Origin: Rhizobium sp. 32-5/1
GTDB lineage: Bacteria; Pseudomonadota; Alphaproteobacteria; Rhizobiales; Rhizobiaceae
NCBI RefSeq assembly: GCF_029537235.1
Contig: NZ_CP120638.1
Span: forward strand, 3,722,501 to 3,786,500
DNA length: 64,000 bases
Reading direction: 5' to 3'
Part shown: one piece after another, positions 25,926-36,152 of the stretch
Position numbering within the stretch: the first letter of the stretch is position 1
Layout: each line of letters starts with the position of its first letter
Notes under the pieces: generated by a model
Told to the model about the DNA's origin: nothing
The model's database searches: none
The model's input: the letters and a program-made list of their open reading frames with translations, nothing else
Position numbers and translations under genes: made by a program

Positions 25926-26842
25926 ATGAGTGATTTGCCGCTGGCTGACCTTGATGCCTTCACTGCCGTCGCACGGGAGCGGAATTTTCGCGCCGCCGCC
26001 CGCCTGCGCGGCGTTTCGGCGTCGTCGCTGAGCGAGGCCCTGCGCCGGCTGGAGCAGCGGCTCGGCGTGCGGCTTCTCAACCGCACCACCCGCAGCGTCA
26101 CCTTGACGGAAGCCGGCGAGCAGTTGCTGGAGCGGCTGTCGCCAGCGCTGGGCGAAGTCGCCGCCGCGCTCGATCAGGTCGGCAGCTTTCGCGACAGCGC
26201 CACGGGAACCTTGCGGCTGAATGTGGCGACGGTCGTTGCCCGTGTCGTGCTGCCCGGCATCATCGCGGATTTCCTGAAGGCCTATCCCGGCATCGCGCTG
26301 GAGGTCAGCGCCGACGACAGTTTCATTGATGTGCTTGCCGCCGGTTTCGACGCCGGGGTGCGCTATGGCGAGATGCTGGAAAAGGATATGATCGCCGTGC
26401 CGATCGGTCCGCGTCGCCAGCGTTTCGTGCTTGCCGCGTCACCCGGCTACCTGCTCGCCCATGGCGAACCGCGTCATCCGCGCGAAATCCTCGATCACGC
26501 CTGCATCCGCCATCGTTTCTCCAGCGGCAGGGTCGCACCCTGGGAATTCGAGCGGGGGAGGAGGTCGTGCGTCTCTCGCCCAAGGCCCGGGTCACCGCCA
26601 ATACGCTGGAACTGGAGATCAGCGTCGCCATTTCCGGGCTCGGCATCATCGCGACATTCGAGGAGTTCCTGAGCCCGGCCATTGCGCGCGGCGAACTCGT
26701 GCCGATCCTTGAGGACTGGCTGCCGGATTTTTCCGGACCCTATCTCTATTATGCCAGCCGAAGGCACATGCCACCGCCGCTTCGGGCTTTCGTCGATTTC
26801 GTCAAAGGTCGGTCCCGACAGCCCCGCGAACCGGCAATGTAG
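25926..26842 (+). CDS. LysR-type transcriptional regulator (suspected one-base deletion)
   Basis: The N-terminal helix-turn-helix (FRAAARLRGVSASSLSEALR) and LTEAGEQLLERLSP linker helix are typical of the AaeR/DmlR-like LysR group. The frame breaks at a G run at 26554-26558; one added G gives FERGGEEVVRLSPKARVTAN and the effector-domain end GLGIIATFEEFLSPAIARGE. Restored length is ~305 residues. It is divergent from the aldo/keto reductase across 130 bp, the common arrangement for LysR regulators and their targets; the effector is unknown. Confidence 0.83.
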
Positions 26843-26991
26843 CCCAACCGCGTTATCAATGTTCCCGAAGCAATCATCACTAATATTGAAATGTTCATGG
26901 ATTGTTTCGGTTAAAGTTTTCTCTAAAGACCATTTCCCTGCCGTTGTTCGCCTTCCGTATCGACAGCCGGCTGCAGTCAGAGGTTTGTACG

Positions 26992-28241
26992 ATGATCGAT
27001 CCGAAATCGGCGCGCCGCGGTCTGTTCCTGGTTTTCGTCATCCTGTTTCTCGATGTGATGGGCCTGGCGATCATCATGCCGGTTCTTCCCGCCTATCTGG
27101 TGGAACTGACCGGGGCCAGCCTCTCGGAGGCCGCGGTGGATGGCGGATGGCTGCTCCTGGTCTATGCCGCCATGCAGTTTCTCTTTGCGCCCTTCATCGG
27201 CAATCTGTCCGATCGTTTCGGGCGACGCCCCGTGCTGCTTGCCTCGGTGCTGACCTTTGCCATCGACAATCTCATCTGCGCGCTTGCGGTCAGTTACTGG
27301 ATGCTGTTCGTCGGCCGGGTGCTGGCCGGGATCAGCGGCGCGAGTTTCTCGACGGCTGCGGCCTACATCGCCGATGTCAGCGACGACAGCAACCGCGCCA
27401 AGAATTTCGGCCTGATCGGCATCGCGTTTGGCACCGGTTTCGCGCTCGGCCCTGTGCTGGGCGGGCTGCTGGGGAATTCGGCCCGCGCGTGCCGTTCTAC
27501 GGTGCCGCGGCACTGGCCTTCGCCAACTTCCTTCTGGCCTTGTTCTTCCTGCCGGAAACGCTGGGCATGGAACATCGCCGCCGTTTCGACTGGCGTCGCG
27601 CCAATCCGCTTGGCGCCCTGAAACAGATGCGCCATTATCCCGGCATCGGCTGGGTCGGCCTCGTTTTCTTCCTCTACTGGCTGGCCCACGCGGTCTACCC
27701 CTCCGTCTGGCCTTTCGTTTCCGCGGCCCGTTATGGTTGGAGCGAAGGCCAGATCGGCCTGTCGCTGGGAATTTTCGGCATTGGCGGCGCCTTTGTCATG
27801 GGGGTGGTCCTGCCGCGCATATTGCCCGTGTTGGGCGAGTGGAAAACCGGCGCGGTGGGGCTGGTTTTCACGGCGGTCGGCCTGTTCGGCTATGCCTTGG
27901 CATGGCAGGGCTGGATGGTCTATGCCGTGATCGTGCTTACTTGCCTCGAAGCGCTGGCCGATGCACCGCTGCGCAGCGTTGCCGCCGCGAAAGTCCCGCC
28001 CTCGGCGCAGGGCGAATTGCAGGGCGCGCTGTCGAGCCTTTCGAGCATCACCACGATCATCGGCCCGGTAATCTTCACGCAGATCTTCAGTCATTTCACC
28101 GGACCAGCGAGCCCCGTCGCCTTTGCCGGTGCCCCCTATGCGCTCGCCGCCTGCTTCGTCGTCGTCGCGCTTGTGGTCTATCTCTTGAAAATCCGGCCGT
28201 CAGCGGATCTGCCAGAAAAGGTCTCTCCGCAATCAGCGTGA
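26992..28241 (+). CDS. MFS transporter, TetA/TCR-like (suspected one-base deletion)
   Basis: A 12-TM MFS protein starting MIDPKSARRGLFLVFVILFL with the GAGG ribosome site. Motif A of drug/H+ antiporters is GNLSDRFGRRPVLLASVLTF, and motif C is FGTGFALGPVLGGLLGEFGP. The frame breaks at the G run at 27471-27474; one added G gives the continuation RVPFYGAAALAFANFLLALF. Restored length is ~416 residues, normal for TetA-type exporters, with PETL after TM6. Despite the resemblance, chromosomal rhizobial members are mostly of unknown substrate, and no TetR is adjacent. Confidence 0.85.
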
Positions 28242-28399
28242 CCATGCTGCCGAAAAGATCATCAAGTTTCGTGATGTTTCGATGAAAAAATACGCATTCG
28301 CGTGATTTCGGCTGGTTCTTGGACGGCGGTTGATCTATTTCCTTGCTTCTCCGTCATGCGGCCCATTCCGGCTGCGACGAAGCCAAGGCTCAATCTTCC

Positions 28400-29806
28400 A
28401 TGTTGATTTCGACCCATAGCAATACGGGCGTCCGCACCGACAATTCCTGGTCCGCGCATTACCGCGCCTCGATCGCGCTCGGCCTGCCTTTTGTTGGCGC
28501 CCAACTGGCGCAGTTTGCCATCCATGCAACCGACGTATTGATGGTTGGTCGGCTCGGGACGACGGAACTGGCTGCCATGGTGCTGGCGGCGCAGATGTTC
28601 TTCACCGTGTTCATCTTCGGCTCCGGCTTTGCCAATGCCGTCGTGCCGATCGTGGCACAGGCGGAGGGCAGGGGCGATCGGGTCGCGGTTCGCCGTGCCG
28701 TGCGCATGGGCATGTGGGCTGTGCTGGCTTACGGCGCCTTGACGGCGCCGCTGCTCTGGCATGCCGAATCGATCCTCCTATTGATGCGCCAGCAGCCCGA
28801 AGTCGCAGCCCTTGCCGGCAGCTATCTGAAGGTGGCGCTCTGGGGCATGTTTCCGGCCCTGCTGTTCATGGTCCTGCGCGGTTTTCTGAGCTCGCTGGAG
28901 CGCGCCGGCATCATCCTCTACGTGACGATGATCGTGCTGATCGCCAATGCCGGTCTCTGCTACATCTTCATCTATGGCCATTTCGGCGCACCGGCGCTCG
29001 GCATCGTCGGTGCCGGCATTTCCGCGCTGATCGTCAATATGCTGAGCTTTATCCTGCTTTATGCCTATATCCAGTTCCAGCCGGAAACCCGGTCCCATGA
29101 GATCTTCGTTCGCTTTTGGCGGCCTGACTGGCCGGTGCTGTGGGAGGTCTTCAAGCTCGGCCTGCCGATCGCCGTCACGATCCTTGCCGAAGTCAGCCTG
29201 TTTACGGTGGCCTCGCTCTTGATGGGCATGATCGGTACCGTCGAACTGGCGGCCCACGGGATCGCGCTTCAGTTCGCCTCGATTGCCTTCATGGTGCCGC
29301 TTGGCCTCGCGCAGGTGGCGACGGTGCGCATCGGCCTTGCGCATGGGCGCCGCGATGCGGAGGGCATCAAGCGGGCGGCGATCGCCGTTCTCGTCATCGG
29401 CTGCGGCTTTGCTCTGATCGGCAGCGCCATCTTCGCCCTGTTTTCGCATGAACTTGCGGCCATGTACCTCGATACCAGCCGGCCGGATGCCGCGCAGGTG
29501 CTGGCCTATGCCGGCCCGCTGATCGTCATTGCCGGTGCGTTCCAGCTGGTCGATGGCGTCCAGGCCCTGGCGGCCGGCATGCTGCGCGGCCTGAAGGACA
29601 CGACGGTGCCGATGATCCTGGCGCTATTGTCCTATTGGGCGATTGGTTTTGTCACCGCCTATCTGCTGGCCTTCCATTTCGGCTTCGGCGGTCTCGGGGT
29701 TTGGTATGGATTTGTGCTGGGGTTGACGGCAGCAAGTGTTACGCTCACCTGGCGGTTCTTCCGCTTTCTCTCGGCCGAACGGAAATTGCTGGCTCAACCG
29801 GCATAG
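28400..29806 (+). CDS. MATE-family multidrug efflux protein
   Basis: A 468-residue protein with 12 TM segments and the MATE pattern: FVGAQLAQFAIHATDVLMVG in TM1-2 (NorM branch), GSGFANAVVPIVAQAEGRGD, and the repeat half beginning KLGLPIAVTILAEVSLFTVA with FMVPLGLAQVATVRIGLAHG. It exports cationic drugs or metabolites with Na+ or H+. The start is uncertain: ATG 28400 (MLISTHSNTG) directly precedes the hydrophilic leader, while the frame extends to 28343. The ribosome site is weak at both. It is followed by the convergent HD-GYP gene. Confidence 0.88.
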   Translation: MLISTHSNTGVRTDNSWSAHYRASIALGLPFVGAQLAQFAIHATDVLMVGRLGTTELAAMVLAAQMFFTVFIFGSGFANAVVPIVAQAEGRGDRVAVRRAVRMGMWAVLAYGALTAPLLWHAESILLLMRQQPEVAALAGSYLKVALWGMFPALLFMVLRGFLSSLERAGIILYVTMIVLIANAGLCYIFIYGHFGAPALGIVGAGISALIVNMLSFILLYAYIQFQPETRSHEIFVRFWRPDWPVLWEVFKLGLPIAVTILAEVSLFTVASLLMGMIGTVELAAHGIALQFASIAFMVPLGLAQVATVRIGLAHGRRDAEGIKRAAIAVLVIGCGFALIGSAIFALFSHELAAMYLDTSRPDAAQVLAYAGPLIVIAGAFQLVDGVQALAAGMLRGLKDTTVPMILALLSYWAIGFVTAYLLAFHFGFGGLGVWYGFVLGLTAASVTLTWRFFRFLSAERKLLAQPA

Positions 29807-29810
29807 CTCG

Positions 29811-30763
29811 TCAGGACTGCAGCACGTTGTTCAGAAACTGCAGCAGAAGCTGGCGGTCGAAACAGCCCTTTCGGTCCAGCATCCAGCTTTCCGCTTCCTG
29901 CGGCGTCCAGGCTTTCTTGTATGGGCGTGCCGAGGTGACTGCATCATAGACGTCACAGATCGCGGCAATCCTTGCGTACTTGCTGATCGCGTCGCCGGAA
30001 AGGCCATAGGGGTAACCCTTGCCGTCCATGCGCTCATGATGATGCTGGCAGACGTCGAGTACGATCTCCGGCATGCCTGCCTGGCGCGAGAGCATGGCAT
30101 GGCCTTTTGAAGGATGCTCGCGCATCAGGCGCATTTCACTCTCACTGAGGGCGCTATCCTTGGTCAGCAGTTCGCTGGGGATCGCCAGCTTGCCGATGTC
30201 GTGCAGAAGCCCGGCCATGCCAAGCGCGCGCACGGTTTGCTCGTCAAAATTCAGATGTTGGCCAAACCGGATCATCAAAGCGGAAACCGCGATGCAGTGC
30301 ACGAAAGTTGCCTCGTCCCGGACTTCAAGCGTGTCATGCTGAGAATGATATCGCTGTGACGCAGGCTTGCCCGCGTTATCTGGGCGATGATCGGCGCAAC
30401 CATGGCGACGGTCAGGTCCTTGCCCGCACGCGCATCGTCGAAAACGCCCTTTAGCAGGCCGGTGGCTTCGCTCAGAACCTTGGCAACGGCCTCCCGCTGC
30501 CTTCTCTGCCGGACGGGCGATTGCAACTGCCGGCGTGCCTTTTCGACGACGGCTGGCACGTTCATCGGCGGCGAATGAGCATCCAGCCCTTTTGCCGTAT
30601 TGATGAAGACACCGCTGAGATTGCTGCGTTTCAATGTTCGCGCATCGGTCTCGCTTTCAAGCAGGAAACGGCGTCCGGCAAGCGGGCTGTTCAACCACGG
30701 ACCCTCAAGGGATTCAATGAACATCCCGACACGGAGCTGGCTTGTCTCAATGCGCTTGAGCAT
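29811..30763 (-). CDS. HD-GYP cyclic-di-GMP phosphodiesterase, DUF3391 type (suspected one-base deletion)
   Basis: The N-terminal ~120 residues (MLKRIETSQLRVGMFIESLE) are the DUF3391 domain. The frame breaks near 30323 (GG to G on the coding strand); one added base joins RLKVRDEATFVHCIAVSALM to the HD-GYP domain, with LLHDIGKLAIPSELL (HD metal pair), EHPSKGHAML and the diagnostic HHERMDGKGYPYGLSG. Restored length is ~317 residues. The family hydrolyses c-di-GMP to pGpG or GMP; all expected metal-binding His/Asp residues are visible, so it should be active. It may lower c-di-GMP and favour motility. It is monocistronic, convergent with the MATE gene. Confidence 0.87.
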
Positions 30764-30899
30764 GGTTCTCGCTGTCAAATGATTTCAAGCATTGATTTGC
30801 GATGTCGCCTCCTAAGTCCACCGCCCTTGAATTCTATGCTTTAGAAATTAATAAAATTGCAAAGACAATTTTCCGGAGAGTTCCCGACCAATCGGCATC

Positions 30900-30931
30900 A
30901 AAAAAGCCCCTTCGCAAGAAGCGAAGAGGCT
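30900..30931 (-). terminator. Terminator of carA
   Basis: AGCCCCTTCGC (30905-30915) pairs with GCGAAGAGGCT (30921-30931) with one mismatch, loop AAGAA, followed on the minus strand by six T (30900-30905). Confidence 0.82.
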
Positions 30932-30970
30932 GATGATGATTATGCGGTCTTAGTCGATCCTGGACGGGGA

Positions 30971-32179
30971 CTATCCGCGCTCAGCCAGCGCCGGCTCGCC
31001 CTTCTTCGCGCGCACCAGATTGATGAAACGGCGGAAGAGGTAGTGGCTGTCCTGCGGACCGGGCGAGGCTTCCGGGTGGTGCTGGACCGAGAAGACAGGC
31101 TTTCCGGTCAGGCGCAGGCCGCAATTGGTACCGTCGAACAGGGAGACATGGGTTTCCTCGACGCCATCTGGCAGCGACTTGGCATCGACGGCAAAGCCAT
31201 GGTTCATCGAGACGATCTCGACCTTGCCGGTCGTATGGTCCTTCACCGGATGGTTGGCGCCGTGGTGGCCCTGGTGCATCTTTTCGGTCTTGGCACCGAG
31301 CGCCAGTCCCAGCATCTGGTGGCCAAGGCAGATGCCGAAAACCGGGATATCGGTCTTGATGAGTTCCTGGATGACCGGGACGGCGTATTCGCCGGTTGCT
31401 GCCGGATCGCCGGGGCCGTTCGACAGGAAAATGCCGTCCGGCTTCTGCGCCAGCACTTCTTCAGCGGTGGTCGAGGCCGGCATGACGGTGACCTTGCAGC
31501 CGAGACCGGTGAACAGGCGCAGGATGTTGCGCTTGACGCCGTAGTCGAGTGCAACGACGTGATGCGTGGTGTCGGCTTCCGCCAGTTCGTCATAGCCTTC
31601 GTTCCAGACCCAGGGCTTTTCGCTCCAGCGCGAGGTCTGGCCGGAGGAGGCGACCTTGGCGAGATCGAGCCCCTCAAGCCCGCTCCAGGCCTTCGCCTCC
31701 GCCTTCAGCGTGGCGATGTCGAAGACGCCGTTCGGGTCATGCGCGATGACAGCGTTCGGGGCGCCGTTTTCGCGGATCCATGCCGTCAGGGCGCGCGTAT
31801 CGATGCCGCACATGCCGATGATGCCGCGGGCTTTCAGCCAAGCATCAAGGTGTTTTGCCGCACGGTAGCTCGAAGGGTCGGTAATGTCGGCCTTGAAGAT
31901 GACGCCGACCGCGCCGTGGCGGGCTGCCGGCGTCAGGTCCTCGATGTCCTCGTCATTGGCACCGATATTGCCGATATGGGGGAAGGTGAAGGTAACGATC
32001 TGCCCGAGATAGGAGGGGTCGGTCAGAATTTCCTGATAGCCGGTCAGCGCCGTGTTGAAGCAGACTTCCGCCTGCACCTTGCCGGTTGCGCCGATGCCTT
32101 TGCCGGTAATGACAGTGCCGTCGGCCAGAACGAGCAGGGCGGTTGGTTTTTCTGTGGTCCAGGGGCTTGTCGCGGTCAT
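30971..32179 (-). CDS. carA: Carbamoyl-phosphate synthase small subunit
   Basis: A 402-residue glutaminase subunit. The N-terminal CarA domain (TALLVLADGTVITGKGIGAT) is followed by a class I amidotransferase domain: VALDYGVKRNILRLFTGLGC, the nucleophile in PVFGICLGHQMLGLALG (Cys), and the His/Glu pair in VFSVQHHPEASPGPQDSHYL. It supplies ammonia to CarB for arginine and pyrimidine synthesis. carB is 10 kb away on the same strand, so the two are not one operon here. ATG 32179 (MTATSPWTTEKPTA) is preferred to ATG 32188 for agreement with rhizobial CarA N-termini and the GGGATGAAG upstream. Confidence 0.95.
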   Translation of the reverse strand: MTATSPWTTEKPTALLVLADGTVITGKGIGATGKVQAEVCFNTALTGYQEILTDPSYLGQIVTFTFPHIGNIGANDEDIEDLTPAARHGAVGVIFKADITDPSSYRAAKHLDAWLKARGIIGMCGIDTRALTAWIRENGAPNAVIAHDPNGVFDIATLKAEAKAWSGLEGLDLAKVASSGQTSRWSEKPWVWNEGYDELAEADTTHHVVALDYGVKRNILRLFTGLGCKVTVMPASTTAEEVLAQKPDGIFLSNGPGDPAATGEYAVPVIQELIKTDIPVFGICLGHQMLGLALGAKTEKMHQGHHGANHPVKDHTTGKVEIVSMNHGFAVDAKSLPDGVEETHVSLFDGTNCGLRLTGKPVFSVQHHPEASPGPQDSHYLFRRFINLVRAKKGEPALAERG

Positions 32180-32458
32180 AGTCTTCATCCCGTTCAGGCG
32201 GCGTGCGTCAGACATCCAACAGAATGTCGTCCGGCCGTTTTGGTTCGCAGGCGGATAGACGCGGGCGATACGCGCGCGCTGTCGGGCCTGGTCACGATGT
32301 TTGTGCAGGTGACGGTCAATAGCTTCCGCGCCACGCAAGGTCAATCTTGAAGACGCGGAGGTCGGCTTTTCCCGCGGCTTTTGCCGGAGATATGCGCAAT
32401 TCGTTTGCTCCGGATTGTCCGGCTGGTTTATGGAACGTCATCAACAGGAGTAAGGACA

Positions 32459-32917
32459 ATGATGCGCGATCAACTCGCTGCCGCCCTCAAGGATGCGATG
32501 AAATCGAAGGATGCGCCGCGGCTATCCACCGTCCGTCTGATTCAGGCCGAGATCAAGACTCGCGATATCGCCAACCGCACCGCCGGCAAGGGTGACGCGA
32601 GCGATGACGAAATCCTGCAGATCCTGGCAAAGATGGTCAAGCAGCGCGAAGAATCGGCGAAGATCTACGAAGACAACGCCCGCCCCGAACTGGCGGCCAA
32701 AGAACGGGCCGAAATCGTCGTCTTGCAAGATTTCATGCCCAAGCAGCTCAGCGACGCGGAAATCCGGGCCAATCTTGCCACGGTGATCGCCGAGGTCGGC
32801 GCGGCCGGCCCCAAGGACATGGGCAAGGTCATGGCGGTGCTGAAGGAGCGTTATGCCGGGCAGATGGATTTTTCCAAGGCCTCCTCTACGCTGAAAGAGT
32901 TGCTCGCGTCTGCGTGA
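32459..32917 (+). CDS. GatB/YqeY domain-containing protein
   Basis: A 152-residue YqeY-family protein, all alpha-helical, with MRDQLAAALKDAMKSKDAPR, LSTVRLIQAEIKTRDIANRT and the C-terminal GPKDMGKVMAVLKERYAGQM. YqeY proteins resemble the tail domain of GatB and are often encoded near dnaG and rpoD, as here; a tRNA-related role is suspected but unproven. The AGGAGTAAGGACA stretch precedes the tandem ATGs at 32459 and 32462; either may start. It is divergent from carA, and its end overlaps the 3' end of the convergent HTH-protein gene by 32 bp. Confidence 0.9.
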   Translation: MMRDQLAAALKDAMKSKDAPRLSTVRLIQAEIKTRDIANRTAGKGDASDDEILQILAKMVKQREESAKIYEDNARPELAAKERAEIVVLQDFMPKQLSDAEIRANLATVIAEVGAAGPKDMGKVMAVLKERYAGQMDFSKASSTLKELLASA

Positions 32918-33778
32918 CCGGTTCGTCGGTGGCGATTGTCTGCGCAAAGGCTTGGTCGATGATCGCGAATTTTTCGGCCTGATAGCTCCAGTATTCACGG
33001 ATGAAACCCTGCGAGAGCCAGAGATGGTTCTTGCCGGCGCGTTGCTCCATGCCGAGGCTGCCCATGCTTGACGCCTTGTTCATCAGGCGCTTCAGGTGCG
33101 TTTTCGAAATCATGTATCGTTCGCAGATATCGCTCGATGAGATCGGCCCGATATCGATGCGTTCCGCGGAAGGGTCGAAATCGGCGATATGCGAGATCAA
33201 ATAGTCCATCACCACGCCTCCGGAATTGGCCCAGGTGAAAAGATTGAATGTCTCTCCGGGATTTCGCACCGCATGGTTCTCAATGATGCCCTCGGCGACG
33301 CGCGGCTGAACCCGCGCAAACAGGGGTCGCCATAGGGCAGCCGGCCGGCACGGCTGCCTCCGTCCAGTTCGTCTAGGATTACCAGATGGGCGTTCAGCCA
33401 TTTCCAGACAGCCTGACAGGCAGTTTCCGTCGGCTCCAGCGGACGCATGCGCCGGTCCGGCGGATTGTCGCTGTAGTGGACGAACCGGTAGGCGAGCATT
33501 TCCTGGACGAAGGCAGCGGCCGTGTTGCGGCTCGCAATGCCGTGCGCAACGGCCTGCGCGACGAAACGACCTGCATAGAGCCCTGACGAAGGATCGGCGG
33601 GATCGCGGTCGTAATGAAGCGCGAACCCGGCCTGTGCCATGAGCCAGCGCTGCTGCGACGCGAAGATCGATGCCTGTCGCGGATTTTCGCTGAACATCGC
33701 CGTCATCTCCCGCGCGCAGAGGCGCATCGCGGAAAAGAAATCCGAACTGGCGGCAAGGTCTTTTGCGGCAAATGTCAT
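32886..33778 (-). CDS. Helix-turn-helix protein of unknown function (suspected one-base deletion)
   Basis: Starts MTFAAKDLAASSDFFSAMRL at 33778. The frame breaks at a G run at 33323-33326; one added base links RLPYGDP to LFARVQPRVAEGIIENHAVR and the C-terminal part with a predicted winged helix (ISSSDICERYMISKTHLKRL) and LGMEQRAGKNHLWLSQGFIR. Restored length is ~297 residues. It resembles rhizobial uncharacterised regulators with an N-terminal all-helical domain and a C-terminal DNA-binding domain. The last codons overlap the convergent yqeY gene by 32 bp. No ligand or target is evident. Confidence 0.7.
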
Positions 33779-33975
33779 TCGGGCGGTTCCCGGCCAAGGA
33801 TGGGTGCAAGTTGTCGCCAGATTGCCGGGGAATGTCAAATTTTTCTAGCGCCGGTTTTGGCTGGTGAAATGATTTGGGTGCGCATTGAAGCCTGTGAATT
33901 GCGGGCATCATCGTGCCGCTTGCTGGCGCTCGCCGTCATTGCCATCTATAGCAAGGGCCAACCCCTGAGGATGAG

Positions 33976-35970
33976 ATGCGCTTTTCACCGACCTTTCTTG
34001 ACGAGATTCGCGACCGCGTTCCGATTTCGGACGTGATCGGCAAACGCGTCAGCTGGGACCGGAAGAAGACCAATGCCTCCAAGGGCGACTACTGGGCCTG
34101 CTGCCCCTTCCACGGCGAAAAGTCGCCGAGTTTTCACTGCGAGGATCGCAAGGGGCGGTATCATTGCTTCGGCTGTGGTGTCTCCGGCGACCATTTCCGT
34201 TTCCTGACTGAGCTGGACGGGATGAATTTTCCCGAAGCCGTGCAGCAGATCGCCGATCTTGCCGGCGTCGCCATGCCGCAGCCCGATCCCGAGGCGGAAA
34301 AGCGCGACAAGGACCGCACCAGCCTGCAGGATGTCATGGAAATGGCAACGCAGTTTTTTCAGGATCAGTTGCAGACGGCAAACGGCGCCAAGGCGCGGGC
34401 CTACCTGCGCGACCGCGGATTGACGGGACGCACGATCGAGACTTTTCGGCTGGGCTTTGCGCCGGAAGGCCGCAATGCCCTGAAGGAGCATCTGGCCGGC
34501 AAGGGCGTTCCCAAGGAGCAGATCGAAGCCTGCGGGCTTGTCGTCCACGGCCCGGAAATCCCGGTGTCCTATGATCGTTTCCGCGACCGCATCATGTTTC
34601 CGATCCTGTCGTCACGGGAAAAGGTCATTGCCTTCGGCGGCCGGGCCATGTCCGCGGATGCGCCGGCCAAGTATTTGAATTCGAATGAGACGGAACTCTT
34701 CCATAAGGGCAATGTGCTCTACAATTTTGCGCGTGCACGGCGGGCGATGTCCGGCGCAGACGGAGCCGGCACGATCATTGCCGTCGAAGGCTATATGGAC
34801 GTGATTGCGCTGCACCAGGCCGGCATCGAAAATGCGGTGGCCCCGCTTGGCACGGCGCTCACCGACAACCAGCTGGCGCTGCTCTGGAAACTGACCTCGC
34901 AGCCGGTGCTCTGCTTCGATGGCGACGGCGCCGGTATCCGTGCGGCCAATCGCGCGGTCGATCTTGCCCTGCCGCACCTCAAGCCCGGTTTCTCCGTGCG
35001 TTTTGCCATGTTGCCTGACGGCAAGGACCCGGACGATCTGGTGAAGCATGAGGGCCGTGCGCCCTTCGACAAGGTTCTGGCCAATGCCCGCTCGCTTTCA
35101 GAAATGCTCTGGACCCGCGAAGTCCAGGGTGGTGGCTTCGATACGCCGGAAAAACGCGCCGAACTCGAAGCACGGCTGAAGCAGATAACCGCCGTGATTG
35201 CCGACGAAAATGTTCGCCGCCACTATGGTCAGGACGTGCGCGACCGGCTGAATGCGTTCTTCCAGGGGCCGTCTCGTCAACAATCCGGCCAGCGCGGCAG
35301 TTTCGAGCGCAATCCACGACAGAATGCCGGACGCGGCGGCCAAGCGGGCAGGGGCGGCCAGCCTGCGCAGCGGGCCGGAACCGGCGCCATATCCGATCGG
35401 CTGGCACGGTCCTCCATGGTCAGCGGCAACCAGACCCTGCCGCCGCTGCGCGAAAGCGTGCTGGCGCTGACGATCGTCAACCATCCGCAACTGCTGTTCG
35501 AGGAGTATGACGAGGTTTCGGCCATCGACTACGAAAACCGCGACATGCAGAAGTTCTGGTCGGCGGTGCTGAACGCAGCGGCCGCCGCCGGTCCCCGCCT
35601 GACGCGTGAGGCGCTGATCGAAATGCTGGAGGCGGAGGGGTTTGGCGCCTTGCTGAAAGCGCTGGACCAGCAGATCCGCTTTGCACGGCTCTGGACCGCC
35701 ACCGCAGCCGCCGCACCCGAAGACGCGCTCGAAGGCTATCGCCAGGCGATGGCGCTGCACAAGCGCACCAAGGCCCTGCTTTGGCAACGACGCGAGCTGG
35801 AAAACGAGCTGGCCTATGCGACCGAGGAAGGCGATGGCGAAACCGTGTCACAGGTTCTGCGCAGTCTCCAGGAGGTTCAGCTCGAAGTGGTGCGCATGGA
35901 AAACCAGGAGGCCATCATCGATGGCTTCGGCGTACTCTCCGGCCGGATCAAGGGGCCGGCGGGGAAGTAG
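33976..35970 (+). CDS. dnaG: DNA primase
   Basis: A 664-residue primase. The N-terminal CHC2 zinc finger is CPFHGEKSPSFHCEDRKGR with FGCG (Cys, His, Cys, Cys; residues ~40-64), followed by the RNA-polymerase domain: FPILSSREKVIAFGGRAMSA with KYLNSNETELFHKG, TOPRIM AVEGYMDVIALHQAGIENAV and CFDGDGAGIRAANRAVDLAL with the metal-binding Asp pair. A Gly/Gln/Arg-rich linker (~residues 430-470) leads to the C-terminal DnaB-binding domain. It makes Okazaki primers at the replication fork. ATG 33976 has GAGG eight bases upstream. In many bacteria dnaG adjoins rpoD; here about 6 kb of other genes lie between. Confidence 0.97.
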   Translation: MRFSPTFLDEIRDRVPISDVIGKRVSWDRKKTNASKGDYWACCPFHGEKSPSFHCEDRKGRYHCFGCGVSGDHFRFLTELDGMNFPEAVQQIADLAGVAMPQPDPEAEKRDKDRTSLQDVMEMATQFFQDQLQTANGAKARAYLRDRGLTGRTIETFRLGFAPEGRNALKEHLAGKGVPKEQIEACGLVVHGPEIPVSYDRFRDRIMFPILSSREKVIAFGGRAMSADAPAKYLNSNETELFHKGNVLYNFARARRAMSGADGAGTIIAVEGYMDVIALHQAGIENAVAPLGTALTDNQLALLWKLTSQPVLCFDGDGAGIRAANRAVDLALPHLKPGFSVRFAMLPDGKDPDDLVKHEGRAPFDKVLANARSLSEMLWTREVQGGGFDTPEKRAELEARLKQITAVIADENVRRHYGQDVRDRLNAFFQGPSRQQSGQRGSFERNPRQNAGRGGQAGRGGQPAQRAGTGAISDRLARSSMVSGNQTLPPLRESVLALTIVNHPQLLFEEYDEVSAIDYENRDMQKFWSAVLNAAAAAGPRLTREALIEMLEAEGFGALLKALDQQIRFARLWTATAAAAPEDALEGYRQAMALHKRTKALLWQRRELENELAYATEEGDGETVSQVLRSLQEVQLEVVRMENQEAIIDGFGVLSGRIKGPAGK

Positions 35971-36056
35971 AGACGTGCCCCCTTCTTTCGAGAAAACCAT
36001 CTTCAATCCTGCGCGATTATTCGTGCAATCGCTGCCGGCCAGACGTGATGTCTCCC

Positions 36057-36081
36057 GGAACCATTAACGAATCCACCCGTT
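36057..36081 (+). promoter_or_regulatory. EcfG/RpoE2-type promoter before the small secreted protein gene
   Basis: GGAAC at 36057-36061, 16 bp, CGTT at 36078-36081, an exact general-stress sigma promoter with 71 bp to the ATG at 36153. Confidence 0.7.
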
Positions 36082-36152
36082 AGCAGGGTGTCGAACGAAT
36101 GGGTTTCAGCCCAGCCGGTATCGCCACACGGAATTCACGAGGAGAAGACATC